Source: an uncultured Hungatella sp.
GTDB lineage: Bacteria; Bacillota; Clostridia; Lachnospirales; Lachnospiraceae
Direction: 5' to 3'
NCBI GenBank assembly: GCA_910577935.1
Contig: CAJTOT010000041.1
Location: 1-28,653 of the forward strand
DNA length: 28,653 nucleotides
Within the stretch, counting starts at the first letter, position 1. Every line of letters starts with the position of its first letter. Positions 1 to 7,963 of this stretch are shown here, piece by piece. Position numbers and translations under genes: made by a program. The notes beneath the pieces were generated by a model. That model saw nothing but the letters and a program-made list of their open reading frames with translations. It had not been told where the DNA came from and made no database searches.

Positions 1-74
1 AACGCCGTCAGGATCATCCATAAAAACGGCACCAGCATGGTGACGGACACCAGAAACATCTGTTTCGCTCTCAT
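1..74 (-). CDS. Sugar ABC transporter permease, MalG-like (N-terminal fragment)
   Basis: Only the first 24 codons lie in the window; the gene runs off the left edge. The peptide starts MRAKQMFLVSVTMLVPFLWM and is one hydrophobic segment. The PFLWMILT pattern at the end of the first membrane helix is typical of the MalG half of carbohydrate ABC importers, which form the membrane channel with a MalF-type partner. The start is set by a GAGGAGGAA ribosome site just upstream of the ATG at 74. It follows the HAD gene in the same direction but has its own promoter, so it probably begins a separate transcript. The solute-binding protein at 1039-2373 is a plausible partner. Family assignment from so short a piece is inference. 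Confidence 0.6.
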   Translation of the reverse strand, partial: MRAKQMFLVSVTMLVPFLWMILTA

Positions 75-132
75 CTCAATTCCTCCTCGTTTTGTGGGCT
101 CCCAACAATGGTTTCTCCCTTTTTGCAGTGGA

Positions 133-141
133 ATTATAGCA
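133..141 (-). promoter_or_regulatory. Extended -10 promoter for the ABC permease gene
   Basis: On the minus strand this reads TGCTATAAT, a perfect -10 hexamer with the extended TGN element, about 60 bases before the permease start. No good -35 hexamer lies 16-18 bases upstream (only T-rich sequence), which suits an extended -10 promoter, often activator dependent. Confidence 0.55.
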
Positions 142-195
142 TGAAGCTTGTGCAAAAAAACATAAACAGATGTGCTCTTTTTATAGAATAATGGG

Positions 196-1017
196 CTATA
201 GTTCCCTGATCACCTCCCAGATTCCCTCCTCCTCATTGCTTTTTGTCACATATTTCACCTGTTTTTTGACTCGTTCCGGGGCATTTCTCATAGCAAAGCC
301 ATATCCCACCGCGTTGAGCATCCCCATGTCATTCTCCCCGTCGCCGAAAGCCGCCGCGCAGCTTAAGGGTATCCCGAAGCGCCGGCACAGAAACCGGACC
401 CCCTCTTCCTTGTCGACGGAACCGTCCATGACCTCCAGGTAGTACTCATTGGAGCGGAGAATGGTGAGCTGGGGATAATTGGTTTTCAAAAAAATCTCTC
501 CCTTACCGATGTCCTCGGGATTCCCCATGAGGAGAAACTTGTGGATTCCCCCGGCCTGGGCAAACATGTCCTTTATGTCTCCCACCGCTGATTTACCCTC
601 CGTGATGTTCTCCTCTCTCACGACCCACGGGTTCTTGTCGTCTCTTACCACCCACAGTTCTCCCCCGTAGGTGTTGCAGCAGATTCCCGGACATTCCCGC
701 TCCAGGGCAGACTGCACCTCCACCGCCAGTTCCAGCTCCATCTGACGGCTGTATATCACCTTCTGCTCCTCGTCCAGTATGAGACCCCCGCTGTAGCAGA
801 TGATGGGCCTTCGGTTTCCCAGCTCCCTCTGAATCAGCCTGACGCCGTCAGGCATGCGGGCAGACACCAGGATAAAGGGAATTCCCCTCCTGTCTAAGTC
901 CAGAATCGCCTCCCTTGTCCTCGCTGATATATGATGATCATTTCTCAACAGTGTCCCGTCAATATCACTGTAAATAATTCGGATATCCTCTGTAGCTTTC
1001 CCCTGAGTCTTCTCCAT
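196..1017 (-). CDS. HAD-superfamily phosphatase, Cof subfamily
   Basis: A 273-residue cytosolic HAD hydrolase of the Cof type, a family that dephosphorylates sugar phosphates and similar small metabolites. Motif I is DIDGTLL at residues 18-24 (nucleophile Asp18, acid/base Asp20); motif IV is GDGEND at 225-230, with the usual lysine in DGSVDKEEG at about 203. The insert between motifs II and III fits the C2B cap seen in Cof proteins. Length is normal for the family. The start is supported by AGAGGAG ahead of the ATG. It follows the solute-binding protein gene by 21 bases and is the last gene of the sensing/uptake operon, so its substrate may be a sugar phosphate made from the imported sugar (inference). 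The exact substrate cannot be read from sequence. Confidence 0.88.
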   Translation of the reverse strand: MEKTQGKATEDIRIIYSDIDGTLLRNDHHISARTREAILDLDRRGIPFILVSARMPDGVRLIQRELGNRRPIICYSGGLILDEEQKVIYSRQMELELAVEVQSALERECPGICCNTYGGELWVVRDDKNPWVVREENITEGKSAVGDIKDMFAQAGGIHKFLLMGNPEDIGKGEIFLKTNYPQLTILRSNEYYLEVMDGSVDKEEGVRFLCRRFGIPLSCAAAFGDGENDMGMLNAVGYGFAMRNAPERVKKQVKYVTKSNEEEGIWEVIREL

Positions 1018-1038
1018 CTTCTCTCCTCTCCGGCTAAA

Positions 1039-2373
1039 CTATTGCCTCAACAGACTGTTGATCTCTCTCTGCAGTTTTAAAAGTCCGCTGTCTATGGAAC
1101 GTTCCCCGCTGATTATGGCGCTGATCTCACTGTCCGCCCGATTCATGACCGAAGTATAGCGCCGGAAATTAGGAGCTTCCCTGGCCTCCTCCATCACCTG
1201 GCGGATCACCTCCACATCCATGTTGCCGTTGCCGGGGATGTCGTTTCCCAGCACCTGTTTCAGCTGGGGGGACTCCACGGCGCTCCGCAGAACCGGCATT
1301 CCCTGGGAGGCCTCCAGCAGATGCAGCTGGGTCTCCTCCTCGTAACACAATTCTTTTATAAATTCCCATGCCAGCTTTTCCTGGGAGCTTCTGCTGCTGA
1401 TACCCATGAGAAGGATATCCAGCCCCGACTGTCCCATGCCGTCAGGCCCGGCGGGAAGTTTGACGCAGTCCCACTCAAAGTCCGAGTATTTCTTGATCCT
1501 CCACGGATAGGGCTTGTAGGTGCGGTATTCTGAAAAGGCGAAAGGCCGGAATGCCACCTTTCCCTGGTCAAACTCCCTGGCGGTCACCGCGTAGCCCTCA
1601 TTGACCCCGTTTAGCTCCTTCACAAATCTGACGGCGGACTCCACCCTGGAGTCCGCGAAATAGGAGACGGTGCCGTCCTTCTCAAACAGCTTGGCGCCGT
1701 TGGAATTCACAGCCTCCTTCCACCCGTAATCATAGCACCCGAACTGGTCGATCACACCGTCCCCGTCTGTGTCCCTCGTCACAGAACGGCAGATAGCCAG
1801 AAAATCTTCCCACGTCCAGTCTTCTCCCGGCATATCGATCCCTTCCTTATCCAGCAGGGTCTTGTTGACAAACATAAGGGTGGGCACGCTCTCATAGGGA
1901 AGGGCGTACTGGGTATCCCTGATATTCCCATAGCGCCAGGCGGCAGGATAATATGCCTCGCTCTCAAAACCTCTGTCCTTGTCCATCAAGGTTTCCAGGT
2001 TCTTCAGCACGCCCAGAGATGCCAGAGTATCCAGTTCCCCCGCCGGAATCATGAAGACATCCGGCTCCTTCCCCAGAAGAATCTGCTCCGCCAGCCATTC
2101 CGGGTAGTCTTCCTTCAGTATCCCGCTGGTATATTCCACCCTGACTCCCGGATGCTTTTCCTCGAATCTCCTGATCGCCGTGTCGATGACCTCATAGCAG
2201 CTGCCTGTGGGCACATCCCAGTAGCTTCCCGCGTTCATCCCAAAATAAATCACCGTTCCCCGGCTTTTTCCCCTGAAATGTTCGGCAGCGCAGCCCGCCG
2301 CCATGGCCAAAAGTATCCAGCCCACCATGGCCGGTATCCAAAGCATCTGCTTTTCTCTGCTCTTCAAACCCAT
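1039..2373 (-). CDS. Extracellular solute-binding lipoprotein, family 1 type
   Basis: A 444-residue ABC-type solute-binding protein. The N-terminus has a basic stretch, a hydrophobic helix (about residues 10-27) and a lipobox-like AAGC with Cys28, so it is probably a lipid-anchored protein on the outer face of the membrane. Family features are the early RFEEKHPGVRVEY strand-helix, the central NKTLLDKEGIDMPGEDWTWEDF segment and the calcium-binding-like DTDGDGVIDQFG loop common in clostridial sugar-binding proteins. It starts only 6 bases after the response regulator stop, with AAGGGGG directly before the ATG, so it is co-transcribed with the two-component system. No permease lies in this operon; the permease at 1-74 could be the partner. 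It could act as transporter component or as sensor input; sugar specificity is unknown. Confidence 0.85.
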   Translation of the reverse strand: MGLKSREKQMLWIPAMVGWILLAMAAGCAAEHFRGKSRGTVIYFGMNAGSYWDVPTGSCYEVIDTAIRRFEEKHPGVRVEYTSGILKEDYPEWLAEQILLGKEPDVFMIPAGELDTLASLGVLKNLETLMDKDRGFESEAYYPAAWRYGNIRDTQYALPYESVPTLMFVNKTLLDKEGIDMPGEDWTWEDFLAICRSVTRDTDGDGVIDQFGCYDYGWKEAVNSNGAKLFEKDGTVSYFADSRVESAVRFVKELNGVNEGYAVTAREFDQGKVAFRPFAFSEYRTYKPYPWRIKKYSDFEWDCVKLPAGPDGMGQSGLDILLMGISSRSSQEKLAWEFIKELCYEEETQLHLLEASQGMPVLRSAVESPQLKQVLGNDIPGNGNMDVEVIRQVMEEAREAPNFRRYTSVMNRADSEISAIISGERSIDSGLLKLQREINSLLRQ

Positions 2374-2379
2374 ACCCCC

Positions 2380-3063
2380 TTAAGACATGTCAAGGCTCCG
2401 GGTGGTCACTCCTGTCTGCACCGCCCAGATGGCAAGCTGGGTTCTGTCCCGCAGGTCCAGCTTGCCCAGGACGGAGCTGAGGCAGTTGCGCACCGTTCCC
2501 TCCGAGAGATTCAGGGCCGCCGCGATCTCTTTGTTGGATCTCCCATATCCTACCTGCTGGATGACCTTCCACTCCGTCCTCCCGATGTCATCAATGTTCC
2601 TGTCATCCACCTGGATGGTATAGTTTCCCTTGGCCATCTGGGAGAAGAGCCGGACCACCTTCACCGCGATATCCGGATTGATCATGGCTTTCCCGCCGTA
2701 CACCGTGCGGATGGCCGAGGACAGCTCCGCCATGGACACCCCCTTTAAGAGATAGCCGCTGGCTCCGTATTTCAAAGCGTTAAACACGTACTCGTCATCG
2801 TCAAAGGTAGTCAGAATGATGATCTTGATCTGAGGATAGTTCTCCTTGATGATCTGGGTGCAGGACACCCCGTCCATCCCAGGCATGCGCACATCCATCA
2901 AAATCACGTCCGGTTTTTCCGACCGCACGGAGCGGATTACCTCCCGCCCGTCGGCCACCGTGTCAATCACTTCCATGTCCGGATTGGCGGACAGCACGAT
3001 CTTCAGGCTTTCCCGAAGCAGCTCCTGGTCATCTGCGATGACGATCTTTATTTTTTCTCTCAT
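2380..3063 (-). CDS. NarL/FixJ-family response regulator
   Basis: A 227-residue DNA-binding response regulator. The receiver domain (about 4-120) has the acidic pair Asp11-Asp12, phosphoacceptor Asp57 in LMDVRMPGMDG, the switch Thr in ILTTFDDDE and Lys in YLLKG. A linker leads to a LuxR-type helix-turn-helix at about 160-215 (SNKEIAAALNLSEGTVRN). The ATG at 3063 shares one base with the kinase stop (TGATG), which suggests translational coupling; a TTG at 3066 is an alternative start. GGAGGAG lies just upstream. It is the partner of the histidine kinase directly before it and probably controls this operon, the neighbouring PTS or the ABC permease promoter (inference). Confidence 0.93.
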   Translation of the reverse strand: MREKIKIVIADDQELLRESLKIVLSANPDMEVIDTVADGREVIRSVRSEKPDVILMDVRMPGMDGVSCTQIIKENYPQIKIIILTTFDDDEYVFNALKYGASGYLLKGVSMAELSSAIRTVYGGKAMINPDIAVKVVRLFSQMAKGNYTIQVDDRNIDDIGRTEWKVIQQVGYGRSNKEIAAALNLSEGTVRNCLSSVLGKLDLRDRTQLAIWAVQTGVTTRSLDMS

Positions 3064-4376
3064 CAATGCTCCTCCCCCCAGCGAATAGGTATTCTGGCGA
3101 TAATATAGAACCCTTCCCGGCCGCCGTATTCCAGAGTTCCCTCAAGAAGGCTTAACCGCTCCTTCATGTGCTTCAGCCCGAAACCCTCCTCCACCTGGCC
3201 GCATCCGATGCCGTTATCATGAACCTCGATGGTCAGCCGCCCTTCCTCCTTTGAGATGGTGATGGCGATCTCATCTGCGTGGCCGTGGCGTATGGCGTTG
3301 GTGGCGGCCTCCTGGACGACCCGGTAGACAACCTCCTCTTCGTCCTCGTGGAATTTTAAGGGCTTTACCTGGTTGTGAAACCGGATATCCGCCCCTGAGG
3401 CGGCTCCCGCATCCTTGAGCATCTTTACAAGGGCATCCTCCAGGTCCAGCTTTTCCAGAGCGTCCGGCCTCAGCTTGCTGACGGAACGGCGGACGTCTGT
3501 CATCCCCTGCCTTGCCACCTCGCCGATTTTCACAAGCTGCTGCCTGGTGGCTTCCGGGGATATGTCCATCATGGTCAGGCTGGCGTCAATGCCCGCCACG
3601 ATGCCTGTGAGGGCGTGGCCCAGGGTATCATGGATCTCCCTGGCCAGCCGGTTCCTCTCCCGGGTCTCCGCGTTCCTCTCCGCCTCCGCCGCGTACTCTT
3701 TCAGCTTCCTGTTGGCCTCCTCCAGCTGCTCGTTCAGATTCTGAATCCTCTCCCGCTCCCGGTATTCCCCCTGGATCAGCATGGTCATGTAGAGGATGAA
3801 CAAGACCAGATTCATGGAGCTGAACACGCTCAATATCCCCTTTAAAAACGCCTGGGTGCTGGCGCTGTAGGCCGTGAGAAAGGATTCCCAGGGAATCATG
3901 TTAAAACAGGCCCCTGTCAGATTGTAGTTGACAATGGTGTAAAGGCCTACGATGGCGATGCCCAGAATCAGCTTCTGCCGGCTCCCCTTCTGCCCCCGCA
4001 CCATGTCTGCCACCACGAGAAGGACAAGGCCGTTGTAGTTCATGTTCAAAGCCACCGTGGTCCAGATGCACAGAACCATCTCCCCCAGGGTGATCATGAC
4101 CCGCATATATCTTCCCCTGTGTTCCCACAGCTGCCCCGCGCAGCTGAGAAGCACCAGACATAAGTATCCGGCTATGGAGGTGATGATGATGGTTCTGGGA
4201 TTCCAGGGCCTTACCTTAAGCAGGCTCAGAAACATCTCCGCCTCCATGGCGTCCACAATTCTGAAAATGCCCATGGACATGCTTCCCGCCACCAGGCACA
4301 CCGCCGCGAAATTTAATATATACACTGCCTGCTGCAGATTCGTGATGATTTTCTCTCTGCTCATCTCTGTCACCAT
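3063..4376 (-). CDS. Membrane sensor histidine kinase, NarL-partner (HisKA_3) type
   Basis: A 437-residue sensor kinase. The N-terminal half (about 15-200) has around six hydrophobic helices with short loops and no large extracellular domain, so the signal is either intramembrane or delivered by a partner protein. A coiled coil (about 205-240) leads to the HisKA_3 dimerisation domain with RLAREIHDTLGH, phosphoacceptor His249. The ATPase domain follows, with N box EAATNAIRHG and G box DNGIGCG. Its start overlaps nothing; ATG 4376 and ATG 4364 (MSREK) are both possible and neither has a strong ribosome site. It sits 66 bases after a membrane-anchored binding protein and overlaps the response regulator, so the three probably form one sensing unit. 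The lack of its own ligand domain makes the adjacent binding protein a natural input (inference). Confidence 0.92.
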   Translation of the reverse strand: MVTEMSREKIITNLQQAVYILNFAAVCLVAGSMSMGIFRIVDAMEAEMFLSLLKVRPWNPRTIIITSIAGYLCLVLLSCAGQLWEHRGRYMRVMITLGEMVLCIWTTVALNMNYNGLVLLVVADMVRGQKGSRQKLILGIAIVGLYTIVNYNLTGACFNMIPWESFLTAYSASTQAFLKGILSVFSSMNLVLFILYMTMLIQGEYRERERIQNLNEQLEEANRKLKEYAAEAERNAETRERNRLAREIHDTLGHALTGIVAGIDASLTMMDISPEATRQQLVKIGEVARQGMTDVRRSVSKLRPDALEKLDLEDALVKMLKDAGAASGADIRFHNQVKPLKFHEDEEEVVYRVVQEAATNAIRHGHADEIAITISKEEGRLTIEVHDNGIGCGQVEEGFGLKHMKERLSLLEGTLEYGGREGFYIIARIPIRWGEEH

Positions 4377-4442
4377 CTCTTAAAACTTAAAGGCACAGCC
4401 TTCTTTTGGCCCGCCTCCGTTTACGCTGCTGCCGTCTGGCCG

Positions 4443-5420
4443 TCACTGCCACCCGTCGCTCCCGTAGAGCTCCAGATTCTCCCTGGTGATCAGTTCCGTC
4501 TTGATCTTAATGACAGGCTCCACCGGCTCCCCCTCCAGAATCCTGTAGGCCGCCTCCGCCGCCTGCCTGCCGATCTCCCTGGGGAACTGCGCCGCCGTGG
4601 CCGCCATGAAGCCCGCCTCGATCATGGACTTTCCGTCCGGCGAGCCGTCCACGCCGCAGACAGCGATCTGCCCCGCCAGGCCGGCATCCTTCAGAGCGGC
4701 CATAGTTCCCATAGCCGCCACGTCGTTGAGGCACATGATGATATCCGCCTGGGGGTACTGATTCAGAAGCTCCTCCGTCACAGGCATGGCCAGCTCCAGC
4801 TGTCCCAGACAGTCCCCCTCCGCCAGTATGCAAAACTCCTCATGCCCCTCCATGGTATCTTTAAAGCCCTGAATCCTGTCAAGCCCGGACTTTGCCGCGC
4901 TGTGAGTCAGCAGGAGAATGTCCCCGCCGTCCTTATGCTCCAGGAGGTAGTCCGCGCACTGGACCCCGGCCTGATAATTATCTGATACAATGGTGCACGC
5001 TGCCAGCTCCGACTCAAACACCTCGCTGTCCACCACGATAATGGGAATTCCCGCCTTCGCCGCCTCCTCCAGGGCCGGGCCTATCTGTTTCCAGTCCACA
5101 GGATTGATGAAGATTCCGTCCACCTTTCGGTCGATCATCTCCAGAACCTGTTCCATCTGCTTCTCCACGTCCAGCGCCGGGTCCCTGGTGATCAGAATAT
5201 CCCCCCTTGCCTCCAGCTGGCTCCTCAGCTCATCGTCGATAATCTCATAAAACGGATTGTTCATGGTCATGTAGGTGGCGCCGAATTTGTGCCCTCTCTC
5301 CCTGCCCACCGCCTGGTCAATCCCCTCATTGGCGGAGTACCACATGAGGGCCGCCGCCAAAATCCCCAGCACAATTGCCGTCAAAATCTGCAGCACCCGC
5401 TTGTCCTGCCGTCTTTCCAT
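4443..5420 (-). CDS. Membrane-anchored periplasmic-binding-like sugar sensor (Peripla_BP_4)
   Basis: A 325-residue protein of the ribose/galactose-binding fold (periplasmic binding protein type 1). After a short basic head there is one membrane helix at about 9-27 with no lipobox cysteine, so it is probably anchored by that helix with the binding domain outside. The fold is visible in FGATYMTMNNPFYEIIDDEL, DGIFINPVDW, GIPIIVVDSEV, IIMCLNDVAAMGTMAAL and AVCGVDGSPDG. The start at 5420 is chosen because AAGGAGGGGG lies just before it; an open frame continues upstream to 5708 but that part is not protein-like. It is the first gene of the operon with the histidine kinase and response regulator. 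In clostridia such proteins are often kinase inputs rather than transporter parts; no ABC or permease gene is adjacent. Confidence 0.86.
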   Translation of the reverse strand: MERRQDKRVLQILTAIVLGILAAALMWYSANEGIDQAVGRERGHKFGATYMTMNNPFYEIIDDELRSQLEARGDILITRDPALDVEKQMEQVLEMIDRKVDGIFINPVDWKQIGPALEEAAKAGIPIIVVDSEVFESELAACTIVSDNYQAGVQCADYLLEHKDGGDILLLTHSAAKSGLDRIQGFKDTMEGHEEFCILAEGDCLGQLELAMPVTEELLNQYPQADIIMCLNDVAAMGTMAALKDAGLAGQIAVCGVDGSPDGKSMIEAGFMAATAAQFPREIGRQAAEAAYRILEGEPVEPVIKIKTELITRENLELYGSDGWQ

Positions 5421-5499
5421 GCTGCCCCCTCCTTCAGAGCGACCCTTGTTCGCGCTGCCGCGGATCGTCCCCATGAGACGCCTGCGCGGCTTCAAGAAC

Positions 5500-5530
5500 A
5501 GTTTACCACAAATTCTACAGGGAACGACAA
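5500..5530 (-). promoter_or_regulatory. Possible promoter of the sensor operon
   Basis: The minus strand shows TTGTCG (5530-5525), a 19-base spacer and TAAACT (5505-5500) preceded by TGG, giving a partial extended -10. The spacer is longer than ideal. It is the best match in the 229-base gap between the PTS IID stop and the first sensor gene; the rest of that gap holds a weak GC-rich hairpin near 5609-5630 and nothing else recognisable. Confidence 0.35.
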
Positions 5531-5649
5531 AAATTTTTCTTTCGTCATCCACGATAACAGGGAGCCACACAAATTGCGCCTCCCTGACTTGATTTTTGAA
5601 TTGATTTCCGCGGAGGCCCTCTGCCGGCCCTCCGCCGGAGTCTAAAGGT

Positions 5650-6462
5650 TTAGTAGGACAGACCCGGATCAAAGAATCCGAGAAGCACTCCCACAAAGGC
5701 GATGACAACCAGGATAAGCATGACCATGGTAGGTGAAATCTTCTTCTTGGTCATCAGCCACCAACAGAAAATCACGGTTCCCGCGGAGAGAATTTTGGGA
5801 TACACGGAGTCAAAGGTGCTCTGGAGATTGATGACTCCCGGTATTTCAAAGGAAGTGGTGATGCTGATCCAGCTGGCAGCCACCGCCCCGATAACCATGG
5901 TTCCGATCATGATGATGGATTCGCGGAGAGCCTGGGCCTGTTCCCCTACCAGCATCTCCACGGCCTTGCCGCCCATCTCATAGCCCTTAAAGTAGGCGAA
6001 TTTCATTCCGAAGAACATGAGCACATTCCATGTGACGATATAGAAAATAGCGCCCAGAGGGGAACCGTTCCCGGAAAGTCCCAGGCCGATGCCCAGAAGG
6101 ATGGGTATCAGCGTTCCTACGATCAGGGAGTCGCCGATGCCTGCCAGCGGCCCCATGAGACCGGCACGGATACCGTTGATGGTATCGCCGTCGATGGCTT
6201 CGCCGTTGGCCTTGGCCTCCTCCAGCCCGGCGGTCATGCCGACTACCAGGGTGCCGATCTGAGGCTCTGTGTTGAAGAATGCCGTGTAGGTCTGCAGGGC
6301 ATCCTTCTGCCGCTCCTTGGTATCATACAGCTCCTCCACCACCGGGAGCATGGAGCAGAGATATCCGAAGGTCTGCATGTGTTCCTGAGAAAAGCAGGTC
6401 AGATTGCCGTAAAACCAGGATAAAAACGATTTATTCAGAGTTTTCTTTGTCAGCTTTTTCAT
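5650..6462 (-). CDS. PTS mannose-family transporter subunit IID
   Basis: A 270-residue IID membrane subunit, which with IIC forms the sugar channel of mannose-type phosphotransferase systems. Family features are an N-terminal NKSFLSWFYGNLTCFSQE segment, the YDTKERQKDAL helix, AFFNTEPQIGTLVVGMT, the GIRAGLMGPLAGIGDSL signature, and hydrophobic C-terminal helices. The open frame begins 27 bases earlier, but ATG 6462 is preferred: AGGAGG lies 9 bases upstream, it follows the IIC stop after one base, and the protein then starts MKKLTKK as in relatives. Last gene of the PTS operon. Length is in the family range. Confidence 0.94.
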   Translation of the reverse strand: MKKLTKKTLNKSFLSWFYGNLTCFSQEHMQTFGYLCSMLPVVEELYDTKERQKDALQTYTAFFNTEPQIGTLVVGMTAGLEEAKANGEAIDGDTINGIRAGLMGPLAGIGDSLIVGTLIPILLGIGLGLSGNGSPLGAIFYIVTWNVLMFFGMKFAYFKGYEMGGKAVEMLVGEQAQALRESIIMIGTMVIGAVAASWISITTSFEIPGVINLQSTFDSVYPKILSAGTVIFCWWLMTKKKISPTMVMLILVVIAFVGVLLGFFDPGLSY

Positions 6463-6463
6463 C

Positions 6464-7303
6464 CTAAATATCCTCCTCGTCGTCATCATATGAAGCCGCG
6501 CCCACCGCCGGACGCAGGTTTAACATCTGAATCTTATAATTGATCACCGCGAAGAATCCGCCGATCACCGCCGCGCCGATGAGATTCACTCCCATACACG
6601 CCGCCAAGGTAAAACCGAAGAAGAATGTGAGGAAATCCGTTGCCCTGCCTACCACCTGCTTTAACAAAATGGCCACGCCCACTGCCGGAAGAAGGCTTCC
6701 CACTGTGAACAGAGTCTTCATGGCGATACCGTCCATAGGAAGGTATGTCTTCATCAGATCCACCATGCTGGAGCCGGCCATGGTGATGATTACCGTGGGG
6801 AGGAAGGAGCAGATCAGGTGGGAAATCCACGGAAGCCCCATGTCCACCAGGTACAATTTCTTGAAATCGCCTTTCTCAACGGCCTTCCAGCCCATATGCT
6901 GCCACACCAGGTTTACCGTGGCCGTTCCGTAGAACAGAACGGTTCCGAGAGTTCCCACTGCCGCTCCCAGAGCCGCCGCCATGTCTCTAGCTGCCGATGA
7001 CGCCGGGTCCAGCCCCATGCCCTTGATGGCACAGATGGAAAGAGGAATTCCGATGTAGCTGATGGCCCGGACATCTGCGGATACGGTCCCTCCCGGTGTC
7101 ACAAGGGCTATGTAGATTACCTGTATCGCCGCACCCACGATGATGCCTGTCTGCACGTCTCCCAGAATCAGCCCTACCACCAGACCTGCTACCAGGGGAC
7201 GCCCCAATGTATAGTTGCCGAATGTGGTTCCGCCTAAGCCGGGCATGCTTGATAAGCACGCGCAGAGTCCCAGCAGAACTGCCTGAAATAAATTAATCTG
7301 CAT
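6464..7303 (-). CDS. PTS mannose/sorbose-family transporter subunit IIC
   Basis: A 279-residue integral membrane IIC subunit. It has about seven to eight hydrophobic helices and the family pattern RPLVAGLVVGLILGDVQTG followed by GAAIQVIYIALVTPGGTV, which marks the sugar-translocating IIC of the Man/Sor family. The tail is acidic (SYDDDEEDI). AAAGGCGG lies 8 bases before the ATG. It starts 22 bases after the IIB stop and ends one base before the IID start, so IIB, IIC and IID are tightly coupled. Sugar specificity within the family (mannose, sorbose, fructose, galactosamine and others) cannot be decided from sequence. Confidence 0.94.
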   Translation of the reverse strand: MQINLFQAVLLGLCACLSSMPGLGGTTFGNYTLGRPLVAGLVVGLILGDVQTGIIVGAAIQVIYIALVTPGGTVSADVRAISYIGIPLSICAIKGMGLDPASSAARDMAAALGAAVGTLGTVLFYGTATVNLVWQHMGWKAVEKGDFKKLYLVDMGLPWISHLICSFLPTVIITMAGSSMVDLMKTYLPMDGIAMKTLFTVGSLLPAVGVAILLKQVVGRATDFLTFFFGFTLAACMGVNLIGAAVIGGFFAVINYKIQMLNLRPAVGAASYDDDEEDI

Positions 7304-7325
7304 AATTCATGCCGCCTTTCTCCAA

Positions 7326-7820
7326 TTAGTGAAAACCAAACTGGCCTCTGAACTTGGTCCAGTTTCCGATAGCCTCATCTTTCAGCAGCGCGAACTCCAC
7401 GCTGTATCCCTTATTCATCATATCCTCCAGAGCCTGCGCCTCCTCCTGGGTGATGGACTGGTTGTTGCCCAGTTTTGTGGCTCCCGGCCTGTCGTTGCAG
7501 GGCCCGATGATCACCGTCTTGACTCCCGGATCGAATCCCTGGTCCACCAGGATTGTCTTCATGTCCACAGGGTTCTTGGTAATCAGGAAATACCGGTCCT
7601 TGCTGTCCAAAACCTTCTGGCATTTTGCCTTCCACTCTTCCATGGTCCACACAAAGGTCTTCTTTCCTGAAGCGCTCTTGTAAGCCGCCTTGAGCACCGG
7701 GTTGGTCGCCGCCAAGTCGTTGACCGCCACCAGGCCGTCACAGGGATACTCCAGAGCCCACCTGGTACAGGTCTGGCCGTGGATCATGCGGTCGTCTACA
7801 CGGACAAATGATACTGACAT
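7326..7820 (-). CDS. PTS mannose/sorbose-family subunit IIB
   Basis: A 164-residue cytosolic IIB phosphocarrier. The active site is in RVDDRMIHGQ with phosphorylated His14, the hallmark of the PTSIIB_sorb family; it takes phosphate from IIA and passes it to the sugar moving through IIC-IID. VKTVIIGPCNDRPGA and the C-terminal VEFALLKDEAIGNW also fit. AGGAGG lies 8 bases before the ATG. A 143-base gap, much larger than others in the operon, separates it from IIA and holds a 39-bp tandem repeat. Length is standard. Confidence 0.95.
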   Translation of the reverse strand: MSVSFVRVDDRMIHGQTCTRWALEYPCDGLVAVNDLAATNPVLKAAYKSASGKKTFVWTMEEWKAKCQKVLDSKDRYFLITKNPVDMKTILVDQGFDPGVKTVIIGPCNDRPGATKLGNNQSITQEEAQALEDMMNKGYSVEFALLKDEAIGNWTKFRGQFGFH

Positions 7821-7877
7821 AATTTGTTTCCTCCTATTCTCTGCTTTTTCGTATTTTACTGTGCTGCTTTCTCAAAC

Positions 7878-7955
7878 CTCTGCGTTGGGACGCAGCTGCT
7901 GTTCCGGAATGCTTGTCTCTGCATTGGGATGCGGCCGCTATCCCGGAATGTCTGT
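7878..7955. repeat. Two 39-bp tandem repeats with conserved palindromes in the IIA-IIB gap
   Basis: Copy 1 is 7878-7916 and copy 2 is 7917-7955; they match at 31 of 39 positions and all eight differences are transitions. Each copy holds a hairpin with the loop TGGG (CTGCGT/ACGCAG in copy 1, CTGCAT/ATGCGG in copy 2) and an overlapping 8-bp palindrome (GCAGCTGC in copy 1, GCGGCCGC in copy 2), then CCGGAAT. A third partial start (CTCTG) follows at 7956 and runs into the IIA stop. Both palindromes stay largely self-complementary despite the substitutions. Possible roles are an RNA processing or stability element that sets the IIA to IIB ratio, or a protein-binding site. Confidence 0.85.
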
Positions 7956-7963
7956 CTCTGTCT

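Noticed and set aside
2152..2748. 198-codon plus-strand open frame over the solute-binding and regulator genes
   Set aside because: Spans the junction of two well-supported minus-strand genes; no motif.
5421..5708. Upstream extension of the periplasmic-binding-like gene
   Set aside because: The extra 96 codons are not protein-like, cover the probable promoter, and overlap the end of the PTS IID gene; a strong ribosome site supports the inner ATG.
7878..7955. CRISPR-like array
   Set aside because: Only two directly adjacent copies with no spacers and no cas genes nearby.
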